A DNA stretch of 64,000 nucleotides from Panorpa germanica. Lineage: Eukaryota; Arthropoda; Insecta; Mecoptera; Panorpidae. The notes under the pieces were generated by a model, which saw only the letters and a list, made by a program, of their open reading frames with translations, was not told the DNA's origin and ran no database searches. Location: NCBI GenBank assembly GCA_963678705.1, contig OY783211.1, forward strand, positions 18,118,603-18,182,602, written 5' to 3'. How positions within the stretch are numbered: position 1 is the stretch's first letter; each line of letters opens with the position of its first letter. This document shows positions 38,727-49,696 of the stretch, one piece after another. The translations under genes and the position numbers were made by a program.

Positions 38727-39370
38727 AATCATTTATTAATAATCAATTCCAATCTGATATATATATAACGCCAGTTCTCTTAAACAGTCTGTATATGTCG
38801 AAGCTCTAATGGCGAATCCGTGGTCTTGTGGCGCTAAAGCCAAAACCATAGGTGTTACACGTGTCGGCGTGTTGCTCTCAGCCACGTGTAATTGCGTATC
38901 CGCTGGTCCAACTTACTACATCTGCATTCTGAGAATTGGCACCTCTGTTCGCTTGCATGGGTCAAGTCCAGATTGAAATCACAGCGATGCACTGCGAGTA
39001 TTCATAGGGCCAAATAACGCTAACAGTGTCTTCATCAAACTGTCAGACTTCTTCTTTAAGGTCTTAGCTGCCTCAACAGCACGCTTCTTCCAACTCAATC
39101 GGTCCAAAGCAACTCTTTGCCAGTTTTTTATTTTCAAAGTTTTGATGTCCTCTACTGTGTCGTCTAGCCATCTTGTTGGTGGTCCTCGGGTACGGGATCC
39201 CGTAGGGTTGTTAAAGGTGTATATTCTAGTAACATTCTCTTCAGGGGATGTCCAGACGTGGCCGAGCGTCTCAGTCTGTTGCTTCGAAAGACCTGTATAA
39301 CTTGAGGTTGCTTAACTTTTCTTTCAAAATTTTCCAGAGCTCGCTGGGTGTCTAGGTTTAATGTCTAGAG
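38727..39370 (-). mobile_element. RTE-like LINE, 5'-truncated copy 1
   Basis: The minus strand carries about 110 codons of LINE C-terminus followed by a ~250-base 3' UTR ending GGAATTGATTATTAATAAATG. The same 3' UTR occurs on the + strand at 56510-56777. Shared blocks are CATCGCTGTGAYTTCAA, AATGCAGATG/AATGCGGATG, TTGGACCA/ATGGACCA, CTTCGACATATACAGA and the terminal GGAATTGATTAT. Two independent copies ending at the same point define the element's 3' terminus. Beyond 39311 the frame is broken, and coding similarity fades near 39370. No target duplication was identified. Confidence 0.85.
38979..39311 (-). pseudogene. RTE-like LINE polyprotein, C-terminal fragment
   Basis: The open frame reads ...ETLGHVWTSPEENVTRIY, later RTRGPPTRWLDDTVEDIK, then NWQRVALDRLSWKKRAVEAA and a stop. 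The order LGHV, R.RGPP..RW.DD and NW...A.DR..WK is the standard C-terminal pattern of RTE/CR1-like LINE polyproteins, after the reverse transcriptase. In-frame stops and a frameshift lie upstream. The protein ends naturally with MNTRSASL. The catalytic domains are missing, so this is a relic. Confidence 0.88.
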
Positions 39371-40300
39371 GGCTCTGCGCTATACTCATGAAAAAGGCAT
39401 CTTGAAAGAAGTGTTTCATCCGTCTCACGGCAAATCAAGTCACAGTTCAATCACAGTTATATCTCTGGAGAGGAAGACCTATATTCAATCTAAACGAAGT
39501 GGAACATATACCATCGGTTTTAACTCCCTTTAACGTATTAAAGCACAAAACTATACGTACAAAAGCACACTAAGAAAATATTTCAAATGCAGCCCAATTA
39601 AGAGAGTTACGCACGTATGTTCAACGCCTTATTTAAGATGTTAGATGAAGACGCAACCCAATTGGGAACAACCAAATCGGTTAAAACTAGTAATAGTTCT
39701 ATAGAGATTGCAGTCTGTCATCATCTTCTTTGAATATCCATAACTTAATTAAAACTAAAAATAAAAAAGACATAAAAATAGAACCGCCACATAAATTAAT
39801 AAATAAACACAAAATAAAAACTTTCTACTTAACAAGTTTAACAAAAATGTGTGATCGTTCAGAATCATTTGTTTAAATCACGTCCTACAGCTACAATAGA
39901 TCCCAAATAAAAAAAATACATTCTAAAATCGTGTATGACATAAGTTGTGTTTATATAATGAACAACTGCGACTGTAGGATACATACTGTCATATTATTTG
40001 CCATAAGCCATAAAACTAACACCATATCGCACATTGTACAACTTCCGAGTTCCAAACACACACTATACACTTGCATTACACAAAAAATCGTGTGTAAACA
40101 AATACTAATACATGGACATAAAGCGCAAGATCTGTCACATCACATCTCGGCACATCATCACTGTTAACGTCAGCGTCAATGTACAAATCTCTTGCGATTA
40201 TCTCACGCGCAAAACGAACACACTGTTAAGATATCCCAAACAGCATCCTAAATCATAAGCCTGATGTAAAAGTGACTTCACAACTATGTCATTTCTTTTA
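39371..40300. other. Non-coding DNA
   Basis: Nothing recognised; a 78-codon ORF at 39931-40167 has no identifiable domain. Confidence 0.5.
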
Positions 40301-40304
40301 GCTT

Positions 40305-40560
40305 AAGCGCCATTCATTAATTACGTCACAAGCAAAGGGGGAGGGTCCCCACAATGTGACAAGACATGACAACGGGGGGAGTCATAGTCTTAAACCGAAT
40401 GTAAAGTTCGATTTCCAAAAAAAGGAAAAAACAAAAGAAGACTAAAAAACTAAAAGACTAAATTTCTTTTTGAAAGATGTGACTTCATAACAGTGGAAGG
40501 GAGTCTGCAATGTGTGACAAGACATAATAATGGAGACTAATAGATCCCCATTGGATGATC
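40305..40560 (+). repeat. Decayed repeat with two related units
   Basis: Around 40320-40395 the sequence has CACAATGTGACAAGACATGA with G-runs on both sides. A related unit at 40483-40545 has TGCAATGTGTGACAAGACAT, and a third lies at 42600-42665 (TTCACAATATATAACAAGAC). ATTACGTCACA followed by GGGGGAGGG recalls ends of some insect DNA transposons, but no inverted repeat is intact enough to prove it. Confidence 0.4.
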
Positions 40561-40874
40561 CTTAATAGTGTTGACCAGATATAATCTATTGTAATAGAAA
40601 TTGTCACCTATTACCCCAAATAAAGACTCATCAACCTAAAGATGTGTCCTAAATCATGCTAGCAATCAAAAAGTTTAAGATTCAGTAATCCCTCGACTTT
40701 GTTACCCATTCGAATCCTCTTCCTTCTATGTATTGCTTTCTCTTTTATACCAGTGCAAGAATACAGAGTGTAAAAGAGATGTATAAAAGATTCAGTGACG
40801 GTTTTAGATGTACCTGTATATTTTAGTCATAGAGAAGTGCTACCGTCGGCATTGACCAGCTCTGAACACAGTTA

Positions 40875-41251
40875 AGCGGGTCGTCTGATTGCAAACCTTA
40901 GAGAAATGCAACTGTGTTGTTAGTGAGAGAACGCACGTGTATACTAGTGAGTGAACTCACACGGCACGAACGAAAGTAAACTGATTTGATATTGGTTTTG
41001 AGCACGTTTTCAGCGACTGTGATTCTTGGTCGCAGCTTTTGATGGTGACGTAATGAGCAGAGATGTGCGCAAATACTATTCAAAAATGATTAAATACATA
41101 CATACATACAAATACCTCATAGTACGACATACTAAAATCCCCTATTATGCTATTCTTAAAAATTCTATAAGCACGAAACACGGCTCGACATGGCGTTTTT
41201 CGTTTTCGGTGCGCGACTAGTTTGCAATCAGTCACCCGTGTGCAGACGGCC
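40875..41251 (+). mobile_element. Family B MITE, copy 1 (Harbinger-like, TTA duplication)
   Basis: The right end GTTTGCAATCAGTCACCCGT followed by GTGCAGACGGCC matches, inverted, the left ends of copies 2 and 3 (GGCCGTCC..ACACGGGTCGACTGATTGCAAAC). Here the left end has lost about 12 bases and starts AGCGGGTCGTCTGATTGCAA. TTA flanks both sides (40872-40874 and 41252-41254). Interior landmarks are CAACTGTGTTGTTAGTGAGA, a GAGCACGTTTT..AGCGACTGTG block, TACATACATAC and CCTATTATGCTATT. The TIR of about 33 bp and TWA duplication fit PIF/Harbinger. Confidence 0.87.
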
Positions 41252-41254
41252 TTA

Positions 41255-42136
41255 TTGTCACAGTAGCTTCCTCCTCTTCCACATTTAATTCCACAAAGGT
41301 TTTTCAGGTTTTTCGAGTTGTTAGAAATTTAATAAAAAGTGGAAAACATATATAAAAATGTTTAGTAATGTTTCTAGCTATTTATTATTATAATTGTGAA
41401 CACACTTTAAGCTTATAAACTCTTGCCACTTTTAACAACTTTGCGCCTGGAATTTGTAAGTACATCTTAAGTTTTTCTGAAGGCTCTATGTTTCTGTTTC
41501 TGTTTCGGTTTTTGCGTTTGTTGTTCCAGCATCGAAACGCAGATATATTTGCATGCATGTGAACGATACGATACAACGCAGCGGTGCGCGGATTGGCGGC
41601 CGGATTTTAATTAATAGCCACTACTAGGCATTAGGTCAGGGATTTTTAACATTTCGGCAATTTAACAACACATACACACAGACACACTATTTACAAATAA
41701 CTCGAACAATTCACATGTTTTTGTGGCATTGGTTCATTTTGTTTTTATTTGTAGACTTGCAGTGTAATGGTTTTTGTTTATTTTTCATATTACGAGTATT
41801 TAATTCAAATTTTTTTTTTCTTTCTTTGTTGATTTTGATTATATTTTTTTTAGGTTAAAATAATTTAATTATTTATTTAAATATTTGTTAATTTTTCAGT
41901 ATACGTGTTAATTGTTCTAAATTTATTTTCTAAATATATAATATTTGTATTATATTCATTCAATGAATTAGTTACAATGCATTGTTCCATAAAGGTATGT
42001 TAATTAATTAACACAGAAAACGGTGGCTACAAGATTCGAAATTAATTAGCTATAAGCAACTATTTTAACGTTATTATTTCTCTTTTATACGCTGTATAGA
42101 AGGTGAAGCTATCATTTGTATTTACTTGGGTACCAC
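41255..42136. other. AT-rich non-coding DNA between MITE copies
   Basis: Contains a short TTTCTG/TTTCGG tandem run near 41490-41510 and a CpG-richer patch near 41575-41605. No gene recognised. Confidence 0.5.
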
Positions 42137-42139
42137 TAA

Positions 42140-42461
42140 GGCCGTCCTTACACGGGTCGACTGATTGCAAACCTTAGCCTCGAATCTGCCTGAACCGAAG
42201 AGAACGCAACTGTGTTGTTAGTGAGAGAACGAATGTGTATACGAGCGATAGAAAACATATGGCACAAACGAAACTAAACTGATTTTAAGCACGTTTTGAG
42301 CGACTCTATTTCTCGGTCGCAGGGCAATTACATTGCATGCTTTTTATGATGACATCATGAGCAGAGATGTGCACAAATACTGTTCAAAAGTATTTAGATA
42401 CATACATACATATACGACACAATCAAATCCCCTATTATGCTATTGTCAAACATTATATAGA
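42140..42461 (+). mobile_element. Family B MITE, copy 2 (right end lost)
   Basis: The left end is intact, GGCCGTCCTTACACGGGTCG then ACTGATTGCAAAC, and is preceded by TAA. The interior follows copies 1 and 3 to TATTGTCAAACATTATATAG, after which similarity stops and the right terminal repeat is missing. A GATGACATCATGAGCAGAGA block corresponds to GGTGACGTAATGAGCAGAGA in copy 1. Confidence 0.85.
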
Positions 42462-45400
42462 GTCTAAGTATTCTAGAGCATAAAAGTATGGGGCGTGATG
42501 TAGAGTCTGCTAATGGGACATATAACAAATCAAATTTACAACACATTAAGAAACATCGTGTGCAATGGCTACTTTAAATAAGCGCAAGACAAAAACAGAA
42601 CAATTTTCAAAAGTGTGACACAATAGTGGGGAGCGAGTTCACAATATATAACAAGACCATGATAAACCATGAATTTGTGTGACGATTAATTCCAAATTTG
42701 GCATAATATTCCATCTAGATTTTCTTAAAATATAAATTTTTACAAACCTCACTGAATTTATTATAAAATTCCATGAGACATTGAAAGACATACCTTACTA
42801 AAGACTTGAGCACAAGTGTCATATAATCTTAAGTACTTGTAAAGACTGTAAAATGTGTAAAGACGTAAAGAGTGCTTCAACAATGGCAACGTTAGGATAC
42901 TGGCCGCTATTCTCTATTCCCAACTGGCTGAGTCGTACCGCCAAAGAAACCATTACAAATGCAAATGTGACAACACGTCATCTTAAGTCAAAGTGTCTTG
43001 CATATTTAATATAATTATATACACTTATATTGAATCATACTCTCGGTTTAGAAGAGTTAAATCATGAGAAATTGAAAGTAAAGAAATTTTAAACTTAGTT
43101 CATACATAAGCAGATTTAAAAACATTTTAAATCACTAATTAAAATTTTATTTATTAAATCATAATATTCAGTAGCTACAAAAACATATCTCTTCTCTACA
43201 ACACAGAAATTTACAAGGAGAAAGCGATTCAAAGATCGCTAGGTTTTTATACTAATTACTAATCTGGATTACACATAACCTTTATCCTAAACAATTACCA
43301 TTAACCAAATTAATCCAATAGGATTATTGAACATGGTTAATATTAGTCTGACCCACAACATTGATATTTCTAATTACTTTTTATAATTCATAACAAATTT
43401 GTAATTCAATTTAGTAACATTAATTTGTTGCTTTAATATTAATATTTTACCAATTTAGATTGAAATTTTTCTTTTATAAAAATAGTTGATAACCTACAAG
43501 TTGATTAACCTACATTTGCAAAGAGAGTAACCAATGAAAGTAACAGTATTTGCATAAAATGAATACTAAATTGTCATAATTACTACTTTTGTTTTCGAGA
43601 AATTTCGATTTTTGCGGAAACATGATAATTAAGATAAAACGATTTTCGTGATTAAAAGATTGTATTGAGTGGGATGAGTCACGGACCAATAAAATTGAAC
43701 TAACTTGTCCAGAGAGTTATTAGGTTTAACTAGACAATATTTTACTTCAATGAGCTGCATCTCCATCTTGAATCCTTTTCACACACTGCACAAGTAACCA
43801 GTATGCGTCGCTTGGAATGGATTACGAAAAAAAATTTTGAAACAGACTGACTCAATAATTTCACCGTAACGAGTTCGCTTCAATAGAATTGTATAAATAT
43901 ACCATAAATATGCTATATGAACTATAATATTCATACACAAAAAACCCCATAAATATTTCAAAGATCCTCAAATGTAGAACACGTAAATGTATTCTGTGAG
44001 ACCTGTTTTATCCAAACCAATTATGTGCATTAAATTTTATGAATGATTTGTCAAATGAAAAGGTTATAAATCAACTAAAATGTTTGAATGAAAACCTAAG
44101 TCTGACATTTAAGTTGACAGACATCATTTTAAATATAGTATATTGAGAGATTTGTGTTTAAATGACCTTTGCCATTGATCAATTAATTGGTACATTGAAT
44201 GGGTAATTGATTATTAATTTAATTGGCTAAAAAGTAATTTAATTTAATAACAAACATTTTAACAATAATTTTTTTTCTACGTTCAATTTCTTTGTTTAAA
44301 TAAAATATTCTTTTGTTATACAGAAGCTTTTTTTTCTTAAAACAATATTAAACAGTGTATAGAATAAAATACTAGACACGCCCACAATTATTCATATTTA
44401 TTGTGTAGATCATGGAGTGTGAACCAGCGATGTTTTCAAGTTTTCTTTGCGGTTTTATCAAATGTTTCAATAACTGCACTGAACAAAAGTGTTCGCTATT
44501 TCTGCACCGTAACATACGTTTCTTACAACGCGAATTTATTCTACGCGTAACTTAACCGTATAAAGAGGTCTTCCACATTGTAAAGTATACGAGTATTTTT
44601 ATGTATATTTGTATGTTTAATTACGTACGTTTCAATTTATGAATATTTTAATAGAGAGAGAAAGAAGCCAAGACGCTGAAAATTGTAATTTACTTATTTT
44701 AAACGAAGGACACACAGCACGCATAATTCCGCAAGAGAGAGTAAGTTGTACATGCATGTTCAAGATGTACATGACCATCTTTAAATGAGGTAAAAGTTGA
44801 ACAACCTAAAAAATGGCACTATACTCATAACGTTTAAACTGGTAAAATAGGACATCGGCTCAGCTGAAGTAATCGATCTTCTCTTGGAAAACACTACTGG
44901 TAAGATCGTAAACCGCTGCCTGTGCTGTTCTGCGCTGGTGAATTATTCAATTTACTCTTGGTTAACACTAATTAGCAACGTTCATTAAATATTTTTAATT
45001 ACTTTGGATGATCTCACAACCTTAAAGATTTGAGCTCATTTTTAAAGCGATAGGTTTGTAGATCGTGTAATGTAGTAAGTTAAGGAAGAGAGCGAAAGAG
45101 GGAGAAAGGAAAGGATTGTCTTTATTCTGAAGCTAAGGTAGTGTTATATAAGAGTCTTTCAATAAGAGAGGTCATTTTTAAATCAATACGAAAACGCGAG
45201 GTAAGTTAGATTAGAAAAGTATTATATTTTTCTTTATCACTCGGAGTTCCTGATGCAGTTTTAAAAAATGTTGATCTGGACACATCTGGTAAAGTAATTT
45301 ATATTAAAATTAGCATATTTCCAGATGTTGTAACATAATGCAAGAAATGAAGGCCATTAAATGTTCGAATTTTATGCAATGACTTAACGAATAGAAATAA

Positions 45401-45770
45401 AAAAGATTCCATTACGTGTTGATTATTATAATTAAAAGAAAACATTTTATTCGATTATGAAAACGATTTTAGACAAAATTTAAACGTTTTTAAATAATCT
45501 GAAAAATTCGATGAAATGTTTAAATTAGCTTCTTAGATTCAAGAACAGTTTACTGTATTATATTGATTTAAGAAACCTACATCTCTGTATAAAGATTGGA
45601 TTTTAAGCGATGTCTTAATTTCTATAAAATGCTATCAGTATAAAATTACAGAAAATATTAGATACAACAATAAAAAATAGTCGTTTTGTACATGAATCAT
45701 TAAAGAAACCTCCTGTCTGGACCTACGTCCTACCGACACCGACTTTTCCACCCCTTTTTTGTAATAGAGA
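42462..45770. other. AT-rich non-coding DNA
   Basis: Nothing coding recognised. It holds the third diverged unit of the 40.3-kb repeat (42600-42665). Near 45612 a short TGTCTTAATTTCTATAAAA match to the GGGCTTGTGTCC element is too short to call. Confidence 0.5.
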
Positions 45771-45773
45771 GGA

Positions 45774-46190
45774 GAATACCTTCTAACGTTGAACGCATCG
45801 TGTAGCCGATGTTGGAAGTAAGTGTGTCCAATGTCATGTGTCCAACATTCATGTTTGAAGAAGTTCGAGCTGTTGTCGGTCTTTTGACCCGTGTCACAAA
45901 GGCTTTTTCCATCCCCACCACACACTTGATCCACATATCATGCATTGCTGGACGAATCGTCCAACAAAGTAAGGTTTTATACTTGAATGTTTATTTATTT
46001 GCTTGAAAGTTTTTCTTAAACAGTGTCAGTGTTAATAATACCAACAAATTAATAAAATAAATAAATCATTCGGATCAAACATTCGTTCCACCGTGTAGCT
46101 GGAAATTTGCCATATCAATCTTCCAATATTTGACTCACACGTTGAAGGCACACATCGTTCAATCAAACCTTAACCGCATAGTTTCCAGCT
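45774..46190 (+). mobile_element. Family A MITE, copy 3
   Basis: Starts within the ACCTTCTAACGTTGAACGC block (compare ACCTTCCAACGTTGGACGC, reverse strand of copy 4). It keeps the GTTGTCGGTCTTTTGA, CACACACTTGATCCACAT, TCGTCCAACAAAG and AAATCATTCGGATCAAACAT landmarks and ends ACCGCATAGTTTCCAGCT with TTA next to it. The extreme left terminal repeat is not recognisable. Short ORFs on both strands in this region are incidental. Confidence 0.82.
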
Positions 46191-46471
46191 TTAAAAATAA
46201 CACGAAGGAACATGTCATTGTACTCCATAGGCACATAAACATACTGACGAGAAAATTGGCGGACAAAGAAGGCGAAAACCAGAATCTCAAATAATATTAT
46301 CTCAGACAATGTTTTATTTTAAAATAATATTTCTAATATATTACAACAAAGGCAATCAGTAAAAGGTGATTCATAATTGAATTAGGTTACGATAGAGTTC
46401 GAACAATTTCAATAAACTAAAAGCTTAGATTTAGATTGCATATGTTTAGTAGATGCATGCATTTGCAATAG

Positions 46472-46506
46472 AGCGCGAGAGTGAGAGAGAGAGAAAGCGA
46501 GAGTAT
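46472..46506 (+). repeat. GA-rich tract (possible GAGA-type sites)
   Basis: A GAGCGCGAGAGTGAGAGAGA tract continues as GAAAGCGAGAG. GAGA-repeat clusters are bound by GAGA factor in insects and often lie upstream of promoters; a CpG-rich island with an initiator-like motif follows about 200 bp downstream. Function is inference. Confidence 0.5.
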
Positions 46507-46679
46507 TTCACGATCAGATGCGGTCAATTAGCAAACAAACACATGATCAGTCGGCTACACAGTTTGTAATAAACTCGATATCAATATCATATGGGATTTA
46601 ATGGGTTTTGTGTGTGAATTAAAGTTGAATGTGATCTCATATGATTACATAACCACCAGATACAGAAGATGGCGTGAAG

Positions 46680-46860
46680 AGTGCGAGGTTGGGGGGGTTT
46701 AGAGGCTCAGTCGAACGGCGCGTCTCGGTTTACGTGTACGGCGTACACACTTGTTGATCTCAAGACGTGAAGAAGCTGTATCGTATTTCGCTCAACCAAA
46801 AACATTTACACAGTTAACTGGAGTTGGAAATGACGGAAGTGTTTTGTAGCTGTGAGGATT
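46680..46860 (+). promoter_or_regulatory. Candidate TATA-less promoter with TCAGT initiator
   Basis: In AT-rich surroundings this patch is rich in CpG. It contains CTCAGTCGAACGGCGCGTCT at about 46706-46725, whose TCAGT matches the arthropod initiator consensus (A at 46709), followed by TTTACGTGTACGG near the expected downstream-element position. A GA-rich tract lies ~200 bp upstream. Downstream is an ATG with a short ten-codon frame. No exon could be followed further, so this may be the start of a non-coding transcript or a 5' UTR exon. Confidence 0.35.
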
Positions 46861-46918
46861 AGGTGACCAGAGACCAGATACCAAACCACAAGAATTAACT
46901 AAATATAAAAAACATTAA

Positions 46919-47255
46919 GGCCGTCCGCACACGGGTCGACTGATTTCAACTGTGTTGTTGGTGATACGAGTGAGAGAACGCACAAGCTCGAATGAAAAAA
47001 AAACTGATTTGAAATTGCTTTTGAGCGACTGTGTTTCTAGGTCGCAGGGCAATTAAGTTGCATGCTTTTGATGTGCATATATACTTTTCAAAAGTATTTA
47101 AATACATATATATATATACAAATACCTCACAATACGATACAAAAAAATTCCCTATTATGCTATTGTTAAAAATTCTATAGTTACGAAACCTGGCTTGACA
47201 TGTTTTCGTTGGAAACTTCAAGTTTGCAATCAGTCGACCCGTGTGCAGACGACAC
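46919..47255 (+). mobile_element. Family B MITE, copy 3 (complete, TAA duplication)
   Basis: The left end GGCCGTCCGCACACGGGTCG then ACTGATTTCAAC, and the right end GTTTGCAATCAGTCGACCCG then TGTGCAGAC, form about 33-bp inverted repeats. TAA lies directly outside both ends (46916-46918 and 47256-47258). The 337-bp interior shares the GAGCGACTGTGTTTCTAGGT, CAGGGCAATTA, GTATTTAAATACATA and CCCTATTATGCTATTGTTAA blocks with the other copies. No transposase. The 91-codon minus-strand ORF across it is incidental. Confidence 0.92.
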
Positions 47256-47261
47256 TAATAT

Positions 47262-48095
47262 TCATAATACAAAGTATCATCGTATCCACTTTCCGAATGC
47301 CTTGAAAGAAGCTTCGTATAGATTATGAATACTGCCTTGTTTGAAGTATTCTTACATGAAGCATACTCGTAGATATATAGGGACTACATGTTATACATTC
47401 GAGAAAAAGTTAATTATCAATGAATATTACAAGAAGAATTAATTGTAGATTATCTGAATCCCGGATCAAAACTTAATTGACAACTAGTCAATCTTACATA
47501 TAAAACAAAGCAGTAATTAGTCCAACAAACCTTGAACGAAATATTTTCCACGTTTATCACATGGTGAACGTTAGAAAAAAATAGATCCGAGCAACAAAGA
47601 ATAGATCCGATTAATCCTAAAAATATTTATTTTTTAAATAAGAATTCCCAAGAACTTTGTGACAATTAAACAAGTGAGTATATAAATAAATAATATGTAA
47701 TTGTTTTTTATTAAGGTCATACTCATATGCTTTGCTAGTTGTGACAAGACGCTAGCGCATTGGCTTCCCACAAACGTTTGAATGATCGCGGAGAAATGTC
47801 GCATTGAATTATGGATAAACTACCTTATAGAGAAGAGTGCAAGTGTACTTAAGATTAAGTGATTCATTTCAAAATATTGATAATAGTTGAATAGATATAC
47901 GCAGTACCGCATTAAGATAATGGAGGCTTTATTTTATCTTTTTCCAATCGTATCCAGTTTTTATAAAAGCTTCCTCTGTGCATGTGGTCCAGACTGCCAA
48001 TGTGTACAAATAAATGGTTGTTCCGGCATTGAATTTAGGCATAGAGTACAATACAAAATTGGCAAGAGGGTTTACATTTCTGTTATTTAGATAAC
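47262..48095. other. AT-rich non-coding DNA
   Basis: Nothing recognised between the family B MITE and the long inverted repeat. Confidence 0.5.
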
Positions 48096-48099
48096 CTTT

Positions 48100-48476
48100 G
48101 GTAATTATTAGATGCGACTATCCTCTTTTGTTTTCACTTTATAAAAAAAACTACTGCATTTTTGTATGTTTTATTATGCTTATTGTATTCTCAAAACTCA
48201 AAACTTTTTCTCACTCTAAATCTCTTTAAATACATATAACTTATATATAATTACTAAATTAGAAACATGTAAGATTAAGTATATAGAGTGAGAAATTTTT
48301 TTTTGTCATAAGAAAAGGCGGTTTTGGTATAAAAAAAGCGCGGCGCTTTTAATAAATATTACGTAGTGATTTTGACATGTTTTGAGAATACAATAAGCAT
48401 AATAAAACATGTAAAAATGCAGTAGTGTTTTTTACAAAGTGAAAACAAAAGAGGATAGTCGCATCTAATAATTACC
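48100..48476. mobile_element. Foldback element with 98-bp inverted arms
   Basis: The left arm (48100-48197, starting GGTAATTATTAGATGCGACT) and right arm (48379-48476) are reverse complements with only about four mismatches over 98 bp. Inside, TTTCTCACTCTA (left) pairs with TAGAGTGAGAAA (right), forming a second stem. Nearer the centre is a 17-base dyad AAAAGCGCGGCGCTTTT (48334-48350). The structure is a MITE or foldback element whose transcript would form a long hairpin. No ORF. Near-identity of the arms suggests recent insertion or arm correction. No duplication was seen and no second copy occurs in the window. Confidence 0.88.
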
Positions 48477-48625
48477 TAATCTTTTAATTATTTAAATAAT
48501 TAGATAAAAAATAAAAATAAATAAGTTAATTCATAATTATTTTGATTCTTTATTCTATTTTTTTGTGTCTCCTTCCTCTCCTTGATCCTGTGGCTTATTC
48601 TCTTCTTTTCTTAGTTAAATTATAT

Positions 48626-49000
48626 CCCAGTAAACATTTTGGAGTAAATTCTACTTAATTTCTATTACATATCATGAATTTTTTGTCTGGAACGTGTTCG
48701 TTTTCTATTCAGTCGTTCATAGGAAAGGCCCTTTTTATGAGCTACAGACATTGCAACGACGGTTCACTGCTGAATTAAAAGCGGAGTAGGTTTATGATTT
48801 ATGACCGGATAATAAAAATATACCCATGTGGGAAAGAAACAGAAATACTTAATGAATGATGTTGGAAAAAGAAAGAATATTATTATGAAAAACTAACACA
48901 AAATCTGTGACAGGTAGAGAACTTGTAAAGCGTTAGAATAGAATTGTACGAGTGACTCGAACTTCACCAAATAGGACACTTCACCAAATTGTTTACTGGG
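48626..49000. mobile_element. CAGTAAACA-ended element, copy 4 (different interior)
   Basis: The left end CCCAGTAAACATTTTGGAG and the right end CACTTCACCAAATTGTTTAC then TGGG match the terminal repeats of the element at 31751-32011. The ~330-bp interior is unrelated to those copies. Just inside the right end CTTCACCAAAT occurs twice 20 bp apart. This may be a second subfamily mobilised by the same ends, or two partial copies flanking other DNA. Confidence 0.65.
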
Positions 49001-49129
49001 ATCTTGCTTAAACCAGTTCTTAACATTTCTTTATATCCTTTTATTTGCTTTCTTTTTCTCACTGTCCGTTTCATCTTATTAATTCGTTCTTCTTGTCCTT
49101 CAATTTCAGTTCTATTCGTTATCCTTTCC

Positions 49130-49154
49130 CTCTCTCTCTCTCTCTCTCTCTCTC
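49130..49154. repeat. (TC)n microsatellite
   Basis: About 12 TC units; the RERERER-rich ORF on the opposite strand is a by-product. Confidence 0.95.
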
Positions 49155-49159
49155 TTATT

Positions 49160-49693
49160 CCTCTGTGATTTTTCACTACACATTACCTCTCCACAAAGAG
49201 TCAACAAAGAGAACAAACTAGCATAATCTACATATTACATTATTGTTTGATAATGAACAAAATTATATGTAATTAATAATAATATCTACTCCGATTTTTA
49301 CCAAAATTATCAATTGTTTAAATTGGTAATATTACTATTATTACTCTAATAATGTAATACTCTGCTATTAATAATATATACCAGTATGTAAATGTAAAAG
49401 TTGAATAATTCTGCAAATAACCGTTCCAGTAATTGTACCGAATGAGTCGTCTGTATCTATAAGCGTAATACTAATAACTATACATTTAAATTATTAGGAA
49501 TCCACGTTTTTTAAATACGTAATAGTATACGTCCATTTAACTTGCAAAACGATATAAAGAAAACCTTTCCGAAATGCCGCGAATATAATGATGGCAGCAG
49601 CAGTGATGTCATCATTTAGCAAGTTGTAATTCGAATAAAGCCGAGTACTCAAGAAGTACGCTTAAGTGCGAATTATTAAAAAAATATAGATAC
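49160..49693. other. AT-rich non-coding DNA
   Basis: Nothing recognised. Confidence 0.5.
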
Positions 49694-49696
49694 TAA

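Noticed and set aside
38820-38970. Possible tRNA-like A and B boxes in the GC-rich segment
   Set aside because: The boxes would be about 130 bp apart, too far for a tRNA head, and the segment is better explained as LINE 3' UTR shared with 56.5 kb.
45600-45640. Extra copy of the GGGCTTGTGTCC element
   Set aside because: Only about 20 bp (TGTCTTAATTTCTATAAAA) match, without the terminal repeat.
45635-45945. 99- and 71-codon minus-strand ORFs
   Set aside because: Lie across family A MITE copy 3; similar positions in copies 1, 2 and 4 are not open in the same frame.
48964-49176. 70-codon RERERER ORF
   Set aside because: Produced by the (TC)n microsatellite on the opposite strand.
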